Under the pieces are notes generated by a model. The model worked only from the letters and a program-made list of their open reading frames with translations. It made no database searches and had not been told where the DNA came from. From Zonotrichia leucophrys gambelii (lineage: Eukaryota; Chordata; Aves; Passeriformes; Passerellidae), in the NCBI RefSeq assembly GCF_028769735.1, contig NC_088176.1, forward strand, positions 21,017,501 through 21,081,500: 64,000 nt of DNA. Reading direction: 5' to 3'. Shown here piece by piece: positions 1 through 13,930 of this stretch. Every line of letters starts with the position of its first letter. The first letter of the stretch is position 1. A program made the translations under genes and the position numbers.

Positions 1-2618
1 TTTATGGTGGGTCTGTTTGCAGCTCCTCTTCTGTAAGTTCTTGAGGATAATGTGTTCTTCTTTAAGAAGCAAGAAAAGATGTTGGTTTTTTTTTTCCTTG
101 CTTACAGCTTTCCTGCTTGGCCTTCCAGACAGAAAAACCTTGACTTGCCCTTTTTTTATCAACTAGGCTTCCTATGCATTTATACACTCCAGAGTCATAC
201 CTTGGACCCAGGGAAACAGCAGCTGAGCTTTATTAGCATGTGCTCTCTTTTTCACAAAATTACACACTTTCACTCTTCCCTATACATTTATATTCATAAA
301 TAGAAAGGATAATTTCAAAAACAAAAGTGGGTTTAGGGAAAAAAAAAAGGGACATTTTAGTCCCCTAATGGCTTAACAAGTAGGCCAGAAAGCCCAAAAT
401 AATCAGGTTTTTTGTGTTTTATGAAACCAAAAAATCTAAATTAATAATTAGCATTTGTTGGTAGGGATTAATGGATAGAAAAGCTGGTAATATATTTTTG
501 TAACTGAGACCATTCAGGCTTTTATGCTGCATGGGAGTGGAAGACTGAACATTTTATTGGAGAGGTGAAACACATTATTAAAACCTAAATTCCTGGATAC
601 AGGTATCTTGACTGCACTTAAAAGTGTACCAAGTGTTGCACCTCAAAGAATGGGTATGCGCATATGTAAGTAGGCACATGTGTGTGTTTCAGTAATTTCA
701 TATTGATTTAAGAAAAGGATTCTTCTGTGGTCTGCTGTGTCAATACAGCAATTTAGCCCAGAAATTGAGAGTAAGGTGGGAAATCCCTTATTTGTGTATA
801 ATCACCAGGAGTAAGGAATAACAAACCTAGCTTCATTTTCAGGTGCTACAATGAGTTTACATTCTATAATTCTGAGGAAAAATTAGGCTGTAGAAAAATG
901 CATGTTTGTTAAATGACAATAAATATGGGCCCCTACTCTCTTCCTTAGAACTGGCCTGTATTTATTCTTCCAAGGAAGAATTTCTGTGCTTGTGTCTCAG
1001 ATACTGATACATAGATTTAGGAATTGAGTTTTTATACTGTAATTCTAAAAAGAATTCTTGGAGACACAACTATTAATAGCTAAATCCACTGCTTAGGTAG
1101 TAGAAATTATATGATATTGGAGTGGCAATACAGAGTGAAAGAGTAGAAACAAGACGGAGGCAGATCAAAGATTTATCTCTTACGTGATGTTTGCAAATGT
1201 ACAACAGTACATTTGGGAACTTGGGAAAGAGGATAAAACCAGAGCAAATCGGGAGTAATAGTTCCATGTTACACTCCAGCAAAATGTTGCTTGGGGATTT
1301 GTGAACTAGAGATGTTGTCTTTGTGCTGAATAGGCCAGAATAGGATTTTATTATACATGTCTTGTGATAAGGAGTGTCACAGAGACTGTGTTATGTGAAG
1401 AAATACATCCTGCTTGGCCAGTCCATAAGCATTTCATGTACAGTGGCTTTTTACTTTTGATTTTGAAGAAGTCTTGCTTACCTCCCCTGGACTAGTCTTT
1501 TTTCCAAACTCTTTTTGTATTCTGTTAACTTGTTCTGTGTTTGATCCATAATTCTGACACACTGAGCCACCCTTCACTGCACCTTTTTGCAGGTCTGCTT
1601 AGTCTTTGTGAGTGGGGGACCAGAATGTTCAGCTTGCAGGTTCCTGAGGAATTTACAAAGTGGCTTAATTTTGTTGTTTTCTTTGTTCTGTATTCCTCTC
1701 TTAATAGTTCCTAACAGTTTCTTGCTTTTCTGGCTGCCACTTATGATTGATCTGACATTTTCATAGAATTATCTGTTATGACTTCAAATTTTCTTTATGG
1801 TGTGGTAATTTGTGGTTTAGAGCCCATCATTGTGTATTTAAAGCTAGATCATTTTTTAAATGGGCACCTTTTTTGCATTGATTGACAAAGAATTCTATAG
1901 CCCTTTAATCTTGGACACTTACATTCTTCACTCTCGGCTTTTGTTTTTACTATCCCAAATTAATTTAAATACCTCACAAGAAGACTGCCTGCAGCACTGC
2001 TCCCTCAGAAATGGTATATCTAGGCAGGAGATGCTACCCCAGAGCAGGCACACGCAGTTAACATTGAAACTGGACTTAGGCAGGGGGATTTTGGTAAGGC
2101 AACCCCTTAAATCACTTCAGCACTTTCTTGCTTGACTCTGGAGAGCAAGATTGAAGGAATTTACAGTAACATACTGATTTAGGGGCCATTGAATCCCAAA
2201 TAAGCATTCTCTTTCTGGAAAGAAAGTACCTCTAAACTGCAGTGGTTTTGGTGGAGGGGAATGAGGCATTAAACATGGTGCTTTGTTTTGAATTTCCATC
2301 TAGCAGCAAAGAATCAAGTTCCAAGTTGGAATAGAAGTAGCTTCAGCATTGGCTGATAATGCTGTAGAATGATGTCTGCAAAGCAAAAAGCAAAGAATAC
2401 AGGGACAGAGCTACATAAGGAAAACAAACTCTATTTTCTCTTATGCTGAAAACCACCAATTTTATTATAGAACTCAACTGGAAAGGATGGGGAAACAGCA
2501 GAATCAGTAATTGTGAAGCACTGGAAGTGGAACAGCCTTCCAAATTTAATTTGTGCTTTTCACATATACATGTAATTGATGCAACTTTGTGAAGGTGATC
2601 CCTGTTTTCTGAAAATAA

Positions 2619-2666
2619 CACCTACCTACCCACCTACCTACCTACCTGCCCACCCCTGCCCACCCG
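2619..2666. repeat. CCTA-type simple repeat
   Basis: An imperfect tetranucleotide array of CCTA/CCAC units grades into CCC-rich sequence. It lies in ADK intronic DNA. Confidence 0.85.
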
Positions 2667-3300
2667 TCTCCCTGTACACCAAACAGGGAATTCTGGTGAC
2701 TTTTGGTGTTTCAGTGACTGCCCCTACATCTACAATGTTATGTCAGTCTAAATATATCTTTCTGAGTTTTTGAAAAAACTGAAGAAAATCCAAATCTATA
2801 GTATTCTGCTTCATAGAAAATAATAATCCTAGACACTTTTAATTAAATGCATGCTTTAAGTTTAAAGTTCACCACTGTCCTTTTCTGTGCAGTCATTTGA
2901 TGTTCCTGCAATATTCAGGTTTGGACACTTGCCATTTCTCCTTAAGAACATGTGCTTTAATGAGTTGAAATCTGAAACCTGTGCTTTAAAGGTTTATAGT
3001 GCTTACACTTCTCACCTCCCAACATTTTAGGGTTGAATCATACTAACAGGATGTCTGGTTTATGAAATTAATCCAATAGTATTTTTTTACCAATAATTTT
3101 TTAGAAATAGATTTTCTCAGTATCCTAATTTGGTGTGATTATTTTTTTCATTGTAAGAAATTAAATGTATGGCTTGTTCAGCAGGTTTCATAATAGATCA
3201 ATAATTTGTTGGCTTAAGTTGTTTTTTTCCTTTGGAGATGTGGGAAGATCAATGTCTGTAATGCCCTAGGTCAGGATCAATAGTTTTAATAAAACTTCAT

Positions 3301-3346
3301 TTTTGTTGTTGTTTTGGGGTTGTTGGTTTTTTGTTTTGCCTTTGTA
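3301..3346. repeat. GTT/GTTTT-rich low-complexity tract
   Basis: A run composed of TTG, GTT and TTTTG units with almost no C or A. It is intronic simple sequence. Confidence 0.6.
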
Positions 3347-6300
3347 CCTTTGTATGGTTTTGCTTTTATTAATGAGCTTTTCCTTTAGTTTCAGACCATT
3401 AATGGTTTTCAGATAATGTCACACTGCCCAAGGTCAAGGCCAGTTTGAAGTAAAAACTCTACTTATCAATCTTTAAATATATTGGATGGGCTTCCATCTG
3501 TTAGAAGACATAAGAGTTAGATTCACTGCTTTCCAGGAACCAAAGTTAGAGCAAAACAAAATCTCAACCTTTTGGTAGGATGACACATTCAGGCCTTTTT
3601 TGTGTTTCCTTAAATAAATAACAGATCTTATTTATGGATCTCATTCTGGCATTAACAACATGGGTAGCTATGTGGTCTTGACTGCTCTTCAGTTAAAGAT
3701 ACTAAATGCTCCATATGGACCTTTATGATGGTATATTGCTCATTCCACAAAACCACTTTGAAATAAGATAGCATCTCTTGTTTATTCCTGAAATTCTGGG
3801 TGGGAAGAGGCAAATTAGCAAAGTGTATGTTATCAGCTGGAGTGCTTGAGAGAATGTGATGTTGCTGTCTCTGAGGCTGAAGCCTGTGTCTTCTGAAATC
3901 AATGGAAAGATCTCATTAACTTCATTGGCTATTGATTATGGTCTTGGAGAACTTAAAACATTCATGAATATTAATGGATTATACTGATTCATGTGTCTTT
4001 ATGTGTGTTGTACCTTGTCTGGAATCTGTGATTCAATTTTTGTAGTTTACCTAGAGGTTATAGAGATAGCAAACTTCATGTGAGCTGAAAGATTTGATAA
4101 CACATTTTACCCGGAGGTCTTTGTGTGGTAGAAGTGAGGGGCACAAAAACTGCACCCTTTGACCACTGGCACCTAGGCAGATTATCTTCTCTAGGAGATA
4201 TTTTTTCCATTATTTTGGCAGTGTTAGCCTGTTTTTTACTTGGCAGCAGTTCACTTCATAACAAATCATCACAGAGGAGTTTGAACAGCATATCTGTGCT
4301 CAGAAGGTGCCCTACAGACTCTGGTAGCCCATCATCTTTAATTTAGAGATTTTATTTCCTATCTTGTGATTACAGTTGAATGGACATTGTAGAAAAGTTT
4401 AAATTGTAGCTATCTGTGTCATGCTTTTGCCATAAATGATGGAACTTATGTTTTCAAGCCTCTAATCTTCACCTGCTCAAATAGTCTCTGTATAATAATT
4501 GCACAGAGTGGAAGGAGAGTAAAATGTGGGTATGTGTGGTGTCCCTGGATGAAAATTAACTGCAGGAACTGACCCTTTGATTAGAAGTTTCTCTACTGTA
4601 GCATCCAATTTCAGACAATGAAAGTTGTGGGAAGTAGATGGCTGAATGGAGGACAAATCCTTAGCTCCAGGAGGGACAGAGCAGAGATCCTCGACAGCAG
4701 AAAAAGCAGACAAAGGGGATTTGAATGGGTCCTGCTTTGCCTGACTTTGGGGACTTGGAATTTATTTTGTGCAAGATGACAAAATGTCTAGAATGAACTT
4801 TGAGGGCATGTGGAAGGCTAATTGGAGTGCTTTGAAATGGTTAATTGTCTAAAGGTGGAATTGTGAGATTTTATGATCTATGTTTCCACAGTAGGTCTTA
4901 GAGATAATGCAAAGTGGAAATTATTTAAATGCCATATGTGACACATAGGCTGTGCTTGTCAGTGTGATACCAATGACCTGGCCTTGACACACCTGAGCAT
5001 ATTACAGACTGTGAAGTGGCAGTTAGGATATAAACCTCTGGATGCCAAAAATAATGTTTATGTAGTTGATCCCATGTGAATGAAAGTAGGCTCTGTCTCA
5101 TTTTCACCCTGTTTTCTTTGTTATGAATAATAAAGACAGTGAAGTAAGCAGACCTGGCATAGAGTATATACAGACAGCAGATTTAGTGAATAGGGTAAAC
5201 ATGGACTGGTTTTATATTGTTTTGGCTATACCTACTGAATGATATAACACTAATGTTCGTTCAAAAGGAATGCACAGAGCAGTCTGACAGCAGATTTAAA
5301 GTTTGGGAGGCTGCATACACTGATTTTGTTTGCTGTAGTTCACTACCCTGTGCCCCCCACTGCCTCCCTAATCCGTCCTGATTCTTCTGCCTGCCCCAGG
5401 GATTAGCAGTCAAAACTAAATCAGAGGGGAGTCTATGGAACCAAATATTTATGTCCCTTGTAATGTGACACTGTGATACTGTACTGTGAACCTGAAAAGA
5501 TGCCAGGCCATGCGTTGTGTCTAATAGCAATTGATCAAAAATGGAACTTCAGAACTGTACTCCAAATTGTTGGCTGTATAAATTTGATAATAAGTACATT
5601 TCTTGATAGAATACAACAGTGCAGCAAAGAGTGCGTGCCCTCTCTTCCCTCCGCACCTGTCCAAGTGCAGAATGCTGTTTGTACAGTACATTGTCCTCGC
5701 TGACAACTGAATAAGAATTTTTAGGAGCAGTTGGCTATCAAGTGATGGCAAATTTAAAGGTTATGCAAATTGTGCCAGTACAGCCCAGCTTGTTTCAGAC
5801 CTCTTTTCTCTATTATCATATCAATTGAGTCAGCTCATAGTAGACAAAGCAAGGTTATGGGAACCACCTAGAGCATCATGCACCATTAAACATCAATGCA
5901 GCACACATGAACATCTGCAACAACGATCTTATTAACAGAGGGTAGAACGGAAGGCAATAAACAGCTTTCTCAGTCTCCTAATTGTAAAAAATTTAATAAC
6001 GTAATACTTGCATTATTTATCAACAGCAATTTGGTCAAAAATTACAATTGCAGTGGATTACATTACAACACCTATTGTCTGCTGTAAATTGGTACAAAAA
6101 TATGAAAATCCTTTTGTGAGCAATAAACACTTTAGTTAGTAGAATGCTAAAAATGCAGTTCTTTTAATTTCTGGCACATCATGAAATATAAGTATCTGCC
6201 TTTTGCACTGCCATTTTTATACTTGGCTAAAACCAGATATTATAAAAGAACCTAAGAATTGATTTTTATTTCCTGCTTGTCTAGATAGCTTAAACATTTC

Positions 6301-8323
6301 AAAAATCAGAGCATAGTTATTTTGTTGTGAAAAGTAACATACAGAAAACATAAAATGGTCTTGTGTGTGGGCAGTCAAAACAGATGTTTGGATGGACAAA
6401 GTAAAGCATATTTGATGTCTGTGTTGTGATATGTGTTGTGTGTTGGCTTCTGGAGGAGACACTGCACTGCTTTAGAAGGTGAGAGTATGTGAAGCTGTGC
6501 TCTCCAATAGCTGAGGGAAATGTGTACAAAAATTAAAGTATGTTAGAAGTTGATAAAAAAGAGAAAGGAGGTTTGGCTCTCTAAGGCCAAGGCAAACTCT
6601 AGGAACAGGTTAGGCTTGAAGCTCACCCTTTGCTGGAGTCAGGTACATGAGTGGGGAGGGACAGCCCCTCTCCATCGAGGGGAGCACCATGGACTCCCTG
6701 GGAACCAGAGGCTGCTCAGAAAGCTCTGAGCTGCAGGAGGAGAGCACCACTCTTCCTCTTTCATCCTGAATGTGCAAATGCACAGGTAGTTAAGAATTAA
6801 AGCAGAAAGGAAATAAGAGACTGGCTGAATAAATCAATACAGGCTCAAAAGTCGAGTTTGATGAGTGCATCCAGCAGAGACTCCTGCTCCAAACATTAGT
6901 CTGCTTCCAAGCAGCTTTGTTCCTCCCTGGCACCGTCTGCTCCCGACTGTTACCACTGAGTAGCAGCAACAAGATCAGATTTGTATTTATGTGGAAGAAG
7001 AATGAAGCCTTCTCAGTTTGTGTTAGTAAAAATCCAGATTGTGCCAGGATCACTGGCAACAATTAGCCTCCTGGTCAGCAGTAGACACCTCAGTCGTTGC
7101 TTTAATCAACAAGAATCAACAGGTGATGGCAAAGGATGTGGGGAAAGAGGAAAAGTGATTAGACAAAGATGAGTAGAAGCTTGGTAAAAGACGAATTTGG
7201 CAAGTTGAGAGTTTCAGGCATTATATTTGTTACCACAGAGAAAGGAAAGTTTTTCTTTAAAAATATTAACATCTTTCCTTTTAAATCTGGTTTTATTTCC
7301 TCTAGGAAAAGATGGCCAAAAAAAGCAGTGAAACTGTCTAAATAGCCATTAAGTATATGTTTTCTGCTGAAATGCTTCTAAAAGCAACAAATAACAAATA
7401 TTTTCCATCTTTTTCCACATTTTTGAGTTGCAATTCAAATTATCTCACTCTGTAGGCTAACCAGAGTTTTTCCTGCATGTCTCTGCAATTTTTAAAGCAG
7501 TATCTGCTTCTTGCCTTTTTTCATAACTTTTTATAACTTAATTGTATCAGCAGAGTCTCCATATTTTGCTTATACACATCTATTTACTTGCTTACCAACC
7601 TTGCTTTTCAGATTGGAAACTCCTCAGAGCAGGATTCTTTTACTTCTAGAACGTATCTTGGTGGTCATCTTGACAATATAAGAATAATACATATTACAGA
7701 GATCATGAGTTGAACTCACCTGTAGGCACCAACTGAAGTTTGATTAATCTTAAAATGTTTTATTGCTTCTAAAAAGATAAGTGTGTCATTTTGGGTATTA
7801 TCTTGGAATCACTTAAATTTGAAGTATTCAGCAAATTAATGCTTAAAGGAAAAGTAACCAGGAGTGACAGGCAGTGATAGGAGTCTGACAATGTTCTGCA
7901 GAGACAGAGGCTGGACAATTCTGATTTTTCTCCTAGGTTACTTATTTTGCTTTTGTCAAGCAGCCTGACTTTAAAGCATTGGGGTTTACATGAAATGACA
8001 GTGCATGCCCTGTAAAGCCTGTTGGGTTACCTTTGTGGGTGCACATATATGGGGGGACTGCAATGCCTTAAAGGCCTTCCTACACAAACATATGATCCAA
8101 GAGCTCTTGCCAGAAACTCTTTTTCAAAGCTGATATTACAGTAACTGTGTGGAAATTAATTTAATCCACTGCGTAGTCAATAACTGTAAAAATTCAGGGG
8201 TGCATAATTTACATCAAAATGTGTGTGATGTTATTTTTAAAAGGTGATAGATTTACCATCCTGTTTATGTCAATGGTTAAACTGGTAACATGATACTACA
8301 AAGATCATAGTTCAGAGTATTTT

Positions 8324-8353
8324 TATATATATAAAATATATATATATATATAT
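8324..8353. repeat. TA dinucleotide microsatellite
   Basis: Alternating TA interrupted once by AAA, about 30 bases. It sits in an AT-rich part of the ADK intron. Confidence 0.9.
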
Positions 8354-10476
8354 TTAAAAGATATAATTATCTAATAAATTATCTGCAACTAACGTAGGGG
8401 AAAAATAAGCTCCTTTATTTTGGGCCAGATTTTTATCTTAGGCTGGTATAACCCTTAAAGAATTCCATTAAAAACAGCCGAATTTCTCTGTTTCAACTGG
8501 CATTTTAAGAGTAGGATATTTCCTCATTGACCTTAGAATAAATTTTGGCCTCCATTGCAGTGACATCTTCTAAATAGATTTAAAACCTGCTAAAGTCTGA
8601 TAAAATTAATTTAGTAAGCATGTTTTATTCTTCAAAAGCAAACAAGTAGTCTTGGGAGATCTTAATTAAAGGCAACATGGAGCTTACAAATATAGAATGA
8701 GAAGAAAAAAAATTGTAAAATTCTAGAGCTGAACTCTGAGATAAAAGGGTGAAAAATTGAAATTTCTACATGTAATCTGAATTTTTAATGGCAGTGCTGT
8801 GGAATTTCAGTGGTATAGCTACCTCATCAATGTTCAGCTAGTAACAAATTTTTTTTTCAAGGAGAAGCAGATATATACATTAACTTATTTTTAGTAATAT
8901 ATCTAAGGAAGGCTGTCTCTCTCATTCCAATGGACTGATTTTATTTATGAAACTAAATATAAATTCTCCCAGAAGAAAAATCTCCTTCAGAGCTGCTCTG
9001 TAGTGACCTAATGCTCACTCCTTCTCTTTTCAGTCTTACTGATGCTCAAGTGAAATGGAAGTGCCTTGGGCCCATTTCTGCCTCCACTGACAACCCATGC
9101 TTCTCAGATTATCGTGTAGCATAAAAAAAGCTGTCATGTAACATGGCATTTATTTAAATGATGTGATTTCTGTGTTCACCACTCTGAAACTGAGGTATAG
9201 CTAAGAAAGCTTGCAAGTTTTGACAGGTGTGTTTACCCCGCTAGGGCAATATGCTTAATGTATGAAAAATGTGAGGCAGAATACAGTTTTTGTCCTACTC
9301 AAAATCAAATTATAATATGTTTTTCTCTCTCTTATTTAGTTTGGCTTTGTTTTGTTTTTAGCCAATGCCCTGATAAGCTTTTGAGTAGGAATTGCATTGA
9401 CATGATTTATAGGTTGGTACTTGTCAGAAGATTCTCCCATAGGACAGTGTTTTGGTGGCCTAGCTGTGCAGTGGTTTAAAATACATCTGTAGAATAGCAC
9501 AAAGTGAAGTACAAGCATACATGTTTCCTGTTGGTGTGTTGGTCAGTGTATGCACACATGGTCTGGTTTCTGAGCTTAGAGATCTCATTTTTGCACAGTC
9601 CTCATAGCCACACTTCAGAAGGCTGAAGAGTGCATGTGAGCAAAACGTGTCCCTGTAACCCAGACACACCTTTGGGATGGGTTCCTTACACTGGACATTG
9701 ACATTCCAGCTCTCAGCATCTGTGAGTGTTCATGAGTCTTGGCTACCTATTTACAAATAGAAATAGATTTGCTTGTATTTCTAATCCTGTACACAGTTCA
9801 AAAAAATAATGCTGGAGTTGTATGGCTTGGTATTTTACATGTGAGGATCAACTAAGATGTACAGTGCCCAGAGCAGTGCATGTAGGATTTACAGTGCAGG
9901 GAGAGATACTTACATTTGTTAATATCCGAGGCCAGATGTGGTTTTGTGTCACCCTGTGCTCACTGGTGTGGTTCAGCTCGCTGTGGTAGAGCTTGCTCTT
10001 CATAGAGACCAGGATCATACAATTGATGGGCTTTGTTTATTGTAACCCATCTCTCCTGTCTTCAGGACTGATTTTGATCTGAGCTCTTCATAGTACTTGC
10101 AGACAGTCATTGTGTTGTAGCAGTGAAATAAATACCTGCAGAACCTTTTCGTGATTTTGGTGCCTGTGACATCACACCCCTTGTCTTTCCTGAGTCCTCC
10201 AGCCCTTGGTGAGCCCAGACAGAAGGCAGAGGAGAGGCTGGAGCTCTGAGCAGGACCTTCTGTCTCCAGCAGCCCTGCTGAGCTAGAGCAGCGCAGTCCT
10301 GGCAGTTCAGTGGGCGCAGTTTCAGCTGCCTCTGAAATCAGTGCCTGCCGGGCAAATGGCAATACTCCTGTGTGCTCAAAAGGCTTTTTCAACAGAGTTC
10401 ATTGCCATTCTAAACCTTAAACATTGTGACACATGCCAGAAAAATTCTGCAGCTTGTTCTTTAGGGCACTTTTTCC

Positions 10477-10511
10477 ATATATATATATATATATACACAC
10501 GTATATATTTT
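10477..10511. repeat. compound AT/AC microsatellite
   Basis: Alternating AT for about 18 bases passes into ACACAC, then GTATATAT and poly(T). It is likely to be length-polymorphic. Confidence 0.9.
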
Positions 10512-12322
10512 TTAAAATGTTTTATTAGCAACAAACAAGCAGAACTAGTATTTTCTGTTGACCTCTTTCTTCCCCATCTTTTAAACAAAGTGTTATGTTT
10601 ACTTTGCTAAAAATTATTTAATATGAGAAATAAAGTAGAGATTCAACTGGCAGTGAGATATAGAAAATAATGACATTTAAGTGTGCCCCACACCTTCGAT
10701 AAAGTAAACAAAACAAATTTTTACCCCTAGAAGATGTTCACAAGCCATTAGTCAATGCTATTACATTTCTTATAATTGCTGTAACTATTTACAGAGTTCT
10801 GAGGCCAATCTTGTTCTGATCTAAATCAAGAGTTATTTCAAAGGAGTGATGTTGAATTAACAGGATTGCAGACAGAATTGGGTGTAGGTTCAGAGGATAC
10901 ATGCTGTGTGCAAAAATAGTGTTTAATTTTACATCATTGCTAATAGTTGATGTGTATGAGTGTACAAGTTGATTCAGATGAACCTTCTTTCCCCTATTAA
11001 CTCTAATCCTATGAATCACACTTCAGTGAGAGGCTACAAATAAGGCTTCTGAATCAAAATGCTCTTGACCAGATAATGGTACAATTTGTATGTCTGAGGA
11101 GAGCTATAAGGGAAAGACAAGTCTCATTTACCTCCTAGGACAGAGGAAAATGGGGTCTGCACACTGTCATTTCCCCTACGGGTATCTATGGGACTATGAC
11201 TAGAGCCACAGGAGATTTGAAGTCTTTGGCATCATATTCCTTTTCTGTTTCTACTGAAAATGAACTAGCTGTCTCTGAGGGACAGCACTTTGCATCCTGA
11301 TCAACACTTTTGCTTAGCAAACTGCAAAGAGAATTTTAGCTCCATTGCTAAAGAAACCCATTTATTGGGGTTTTTATTATGGAAATCAATTAATATTTAC
11401 CGACATACTAAAACATTATGAATGACAACTGCTCTGTAACTTGTTTAGGGTCATTTGTTTATTATAGCAATAAAGAATAAACAACTGCTGCATTACTAGT
11501 TATAAAGATTCCTTGGGTACATATAGGATTCAGTAAAATACAGCATCATTTATTGTGTACCTTTAAAATACTGGATAGAAAGATCCCACAAAGCGTGTGG
11601 CTGACTTGAATCTTGCTTGTCGTGCTGTAACTCCACTGAATGGCACAAAGAGATTCCCTCTTTTTCTGACAGGCCTACATAGCTACAGCACGAGGCCCAC
11701 AGTGCACAGACCTAGCTGGTGGAGGGAGGAGGTGTTGATGTGCAAAGCAAGGCCAGCTCAACACACTCCCACCAAGTGCCAGAGCACCAGAGTGGCCGTC
11801 CAGAGCTGGCTCCTGGAAGTCCCAGCCTGCAAATGCAGATCTCCTTCTGTTTGCTTAGAAGGGACAGGCTGCATCAGCTGTGCTGGGTTTGGAGCACATC
11901 ATGGCTGCAGGTGTGAGGGATTCCTAGCTGGGGTTCAGCCCTGCCCCACATTGCCTTTGGCTTTGGCCAGGGCTGTGTTTGTGGGGTGGGGCAGCTGCAG
12001 TGTCTCTTTGATGGACATTTGCAAGCGTGCTGACATTGTGTGAAGGACAGCACAGCATTATTTTACTGTCAAACAAAACAGGAGAAAGTATTGCTGTACT
12101 GAGGGTTTTTGAAGATGTATTGATGTGCTGAAGAAGATACAGAGATTTAGAGCCTGTAGCCTTTTGCGGTTTACCTTCTGGAGACAGGTGAGACCTAAAA
12201 ATCATCCTAAGCAATATGGTCTGGTTTCAAATACTTTTCTCATTACTTCTTACCTTACAGCTGCCCAGAAACATTTATAGGTTTTAGGTTCAGGTTTTTA
12301 TGTTCTTTTAAGTTCTTCTTGT

Positions 12323-12368
12323 CTCTTTTTTTTTTCTTTTCTTTTTATCTCTTTTTTTTTTTTTTATT
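12323..12368. repeat. poly-pyrimidine (T-rich) tract
   Basis: About 45 bases of T with isolated C and A. It has no adjacent SINE or LINE body that I can recognise, so it is listed as low complexity. Confidence 0.8.
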
Positions 12369-13896
12369 TGGCCCCTGATCTAAGGGAAGCTAGAGAGGGT
12401 GGAGGTGAGGAGGGGACGGGACAGAATTCTGTTTCACAGTTGTTCCTTTATTTTACAAGTTAAAGCTCACAAAAGAAACATGAATGTGGCTCCATCTTGT
12501 AAGCATCTGTACTACCTCTACTAACCCACGGATCAAAAGATTATTTGAGGAAATAGCTAGACCTTTTTTGTATGTATTTTAGGTCTACCTTCTTCCTTTT
12601 GTTTTATTTTAAAACAAAATTAAGGACACTCCAACATGTTGCCCATAAGAGTTCTGTTACAGGTAATTAAATGTAAGTTTACACATTTAATCTACTTTTA
12701 AGAGCAAGAGAGACTGGTAAATGACCCAGTTAAGGAAAGTACTCAGCCTAATTGGATGTAACGATTGCTTGCTGGTGTTTATTACTGTACTAAGAGTAGA
12801 CATGTAGTCTGTGATTCTAATTTGGTTTAGAGACAGACCTGTAGTATTTGCACCTATCATAAGAGTTCGATTGTTCCTGCTAACATTGTGAAATTGGCTT
12901 GTATTCATTTTGGAGCTTAAGAGTATTAGAATGAAAGGAGCACTGGGTTTTTTCAGTTACTATTGCTGTCCAGTTATTATCTCTCCAGACTGTTTTGCCT
13001 ACAGTAATATGTTAAACTGGATATGTTAGCATATATTTTTGCCTAGGAAATTAAATAGAGATTTCACCTGTTTATATATGTAATGTGAGAGATTAACAAG
13101 AACTAAATTAACCAATGAGCTCTATCTTTCTGATTTACCTCTGAACTTACCTTGTCTTCAGCCTATGAAGTCACATTAATGTCTGGGTTTGATTATTTCT
13201 ATGTCATTTTGAAAGAGCTGAGTTCCTGACAAATGTAAAGTCACTGAAAGTTGAATCAAAGCCCCAAAATTTTAGATTTCATTAATGCTTATTTTCTAAA
13301 ATTTCCCTAATTGTAGACACCTTGTTGCAATTTGCCCTCACAATTTTGGGCTTCCAGGAAATTATATCCAAGTGGAATATGTTGTATCATAGAAGATATT
13401 TGTTACATAAAAATAGAACACTGGATTTTATGCCCAGAGCAGCAGCACTTGGACTTCAAAACACTTATGTAATTATTCTTTATTTCATAAGCTCTCAGAA
13501 TGATGAATGAAATCAGAACTGACTTTGAAAAGCAAGGCCACTGACAAGTGGTGCACCTAGCCAAGGTGTCTCAGCGTCTGCTATGATGGATTTGAGACTT
13601 TTATAACACAATGGATCAAAAATTAAGTTAAAGCAATATTAAATTGACAAAAAATAAAAAAGGATACTCAGAATGGAGACTTCTGCTTCATCGTGATTCA
13701 TCTTGTTGTGTTTAGTTGCTACAAAACACAGATCAGTAAGAGAAATTAGCTCTTTTGATGCTGTTACACAGACACAGCAATGTAATTTAATGGCAGCTTT
13801 AATTCTAACTTCATTTATTGTAAAGGAAAGGAATAAAAACCCCGAACTTTGGTATTCTTTGGTTGATCTTACAGTGTATGTTATTGTCAGCTGTAG

Positions 13897-13930
13897 TTTA
13901 GTTGAGTCTACTATGCTAGAATCAACTAAA
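13897..13930. repeat. short imperfect inverted repeat (hairpin)
   Basis: TTTAGTTGA at 13897-13905 pairs exactly with TCAACTAAA at 13922-13930. After one G/A mismatch, TCTA pairs with TAGA, leaving a six-base loop (CTATGC). It is too short for a typical pre-miRNA unless the flanks pair further, and by eye they do not. Confidence 0.6.

Noticed and set aside
17..40. Micro-exon-like TTTGCAG ... GTAAGT pair flanking 10 bases
   Set aside because: AG and GTAAGT motifs this close occur by chance, and ADK needs no such exon here.
11597..12043. 148-aa plus-strand open frame
   Set aside because: It begins at GTG rather than ATG, has no recognisable domain, and lies in a GC-richer patch of an intron.
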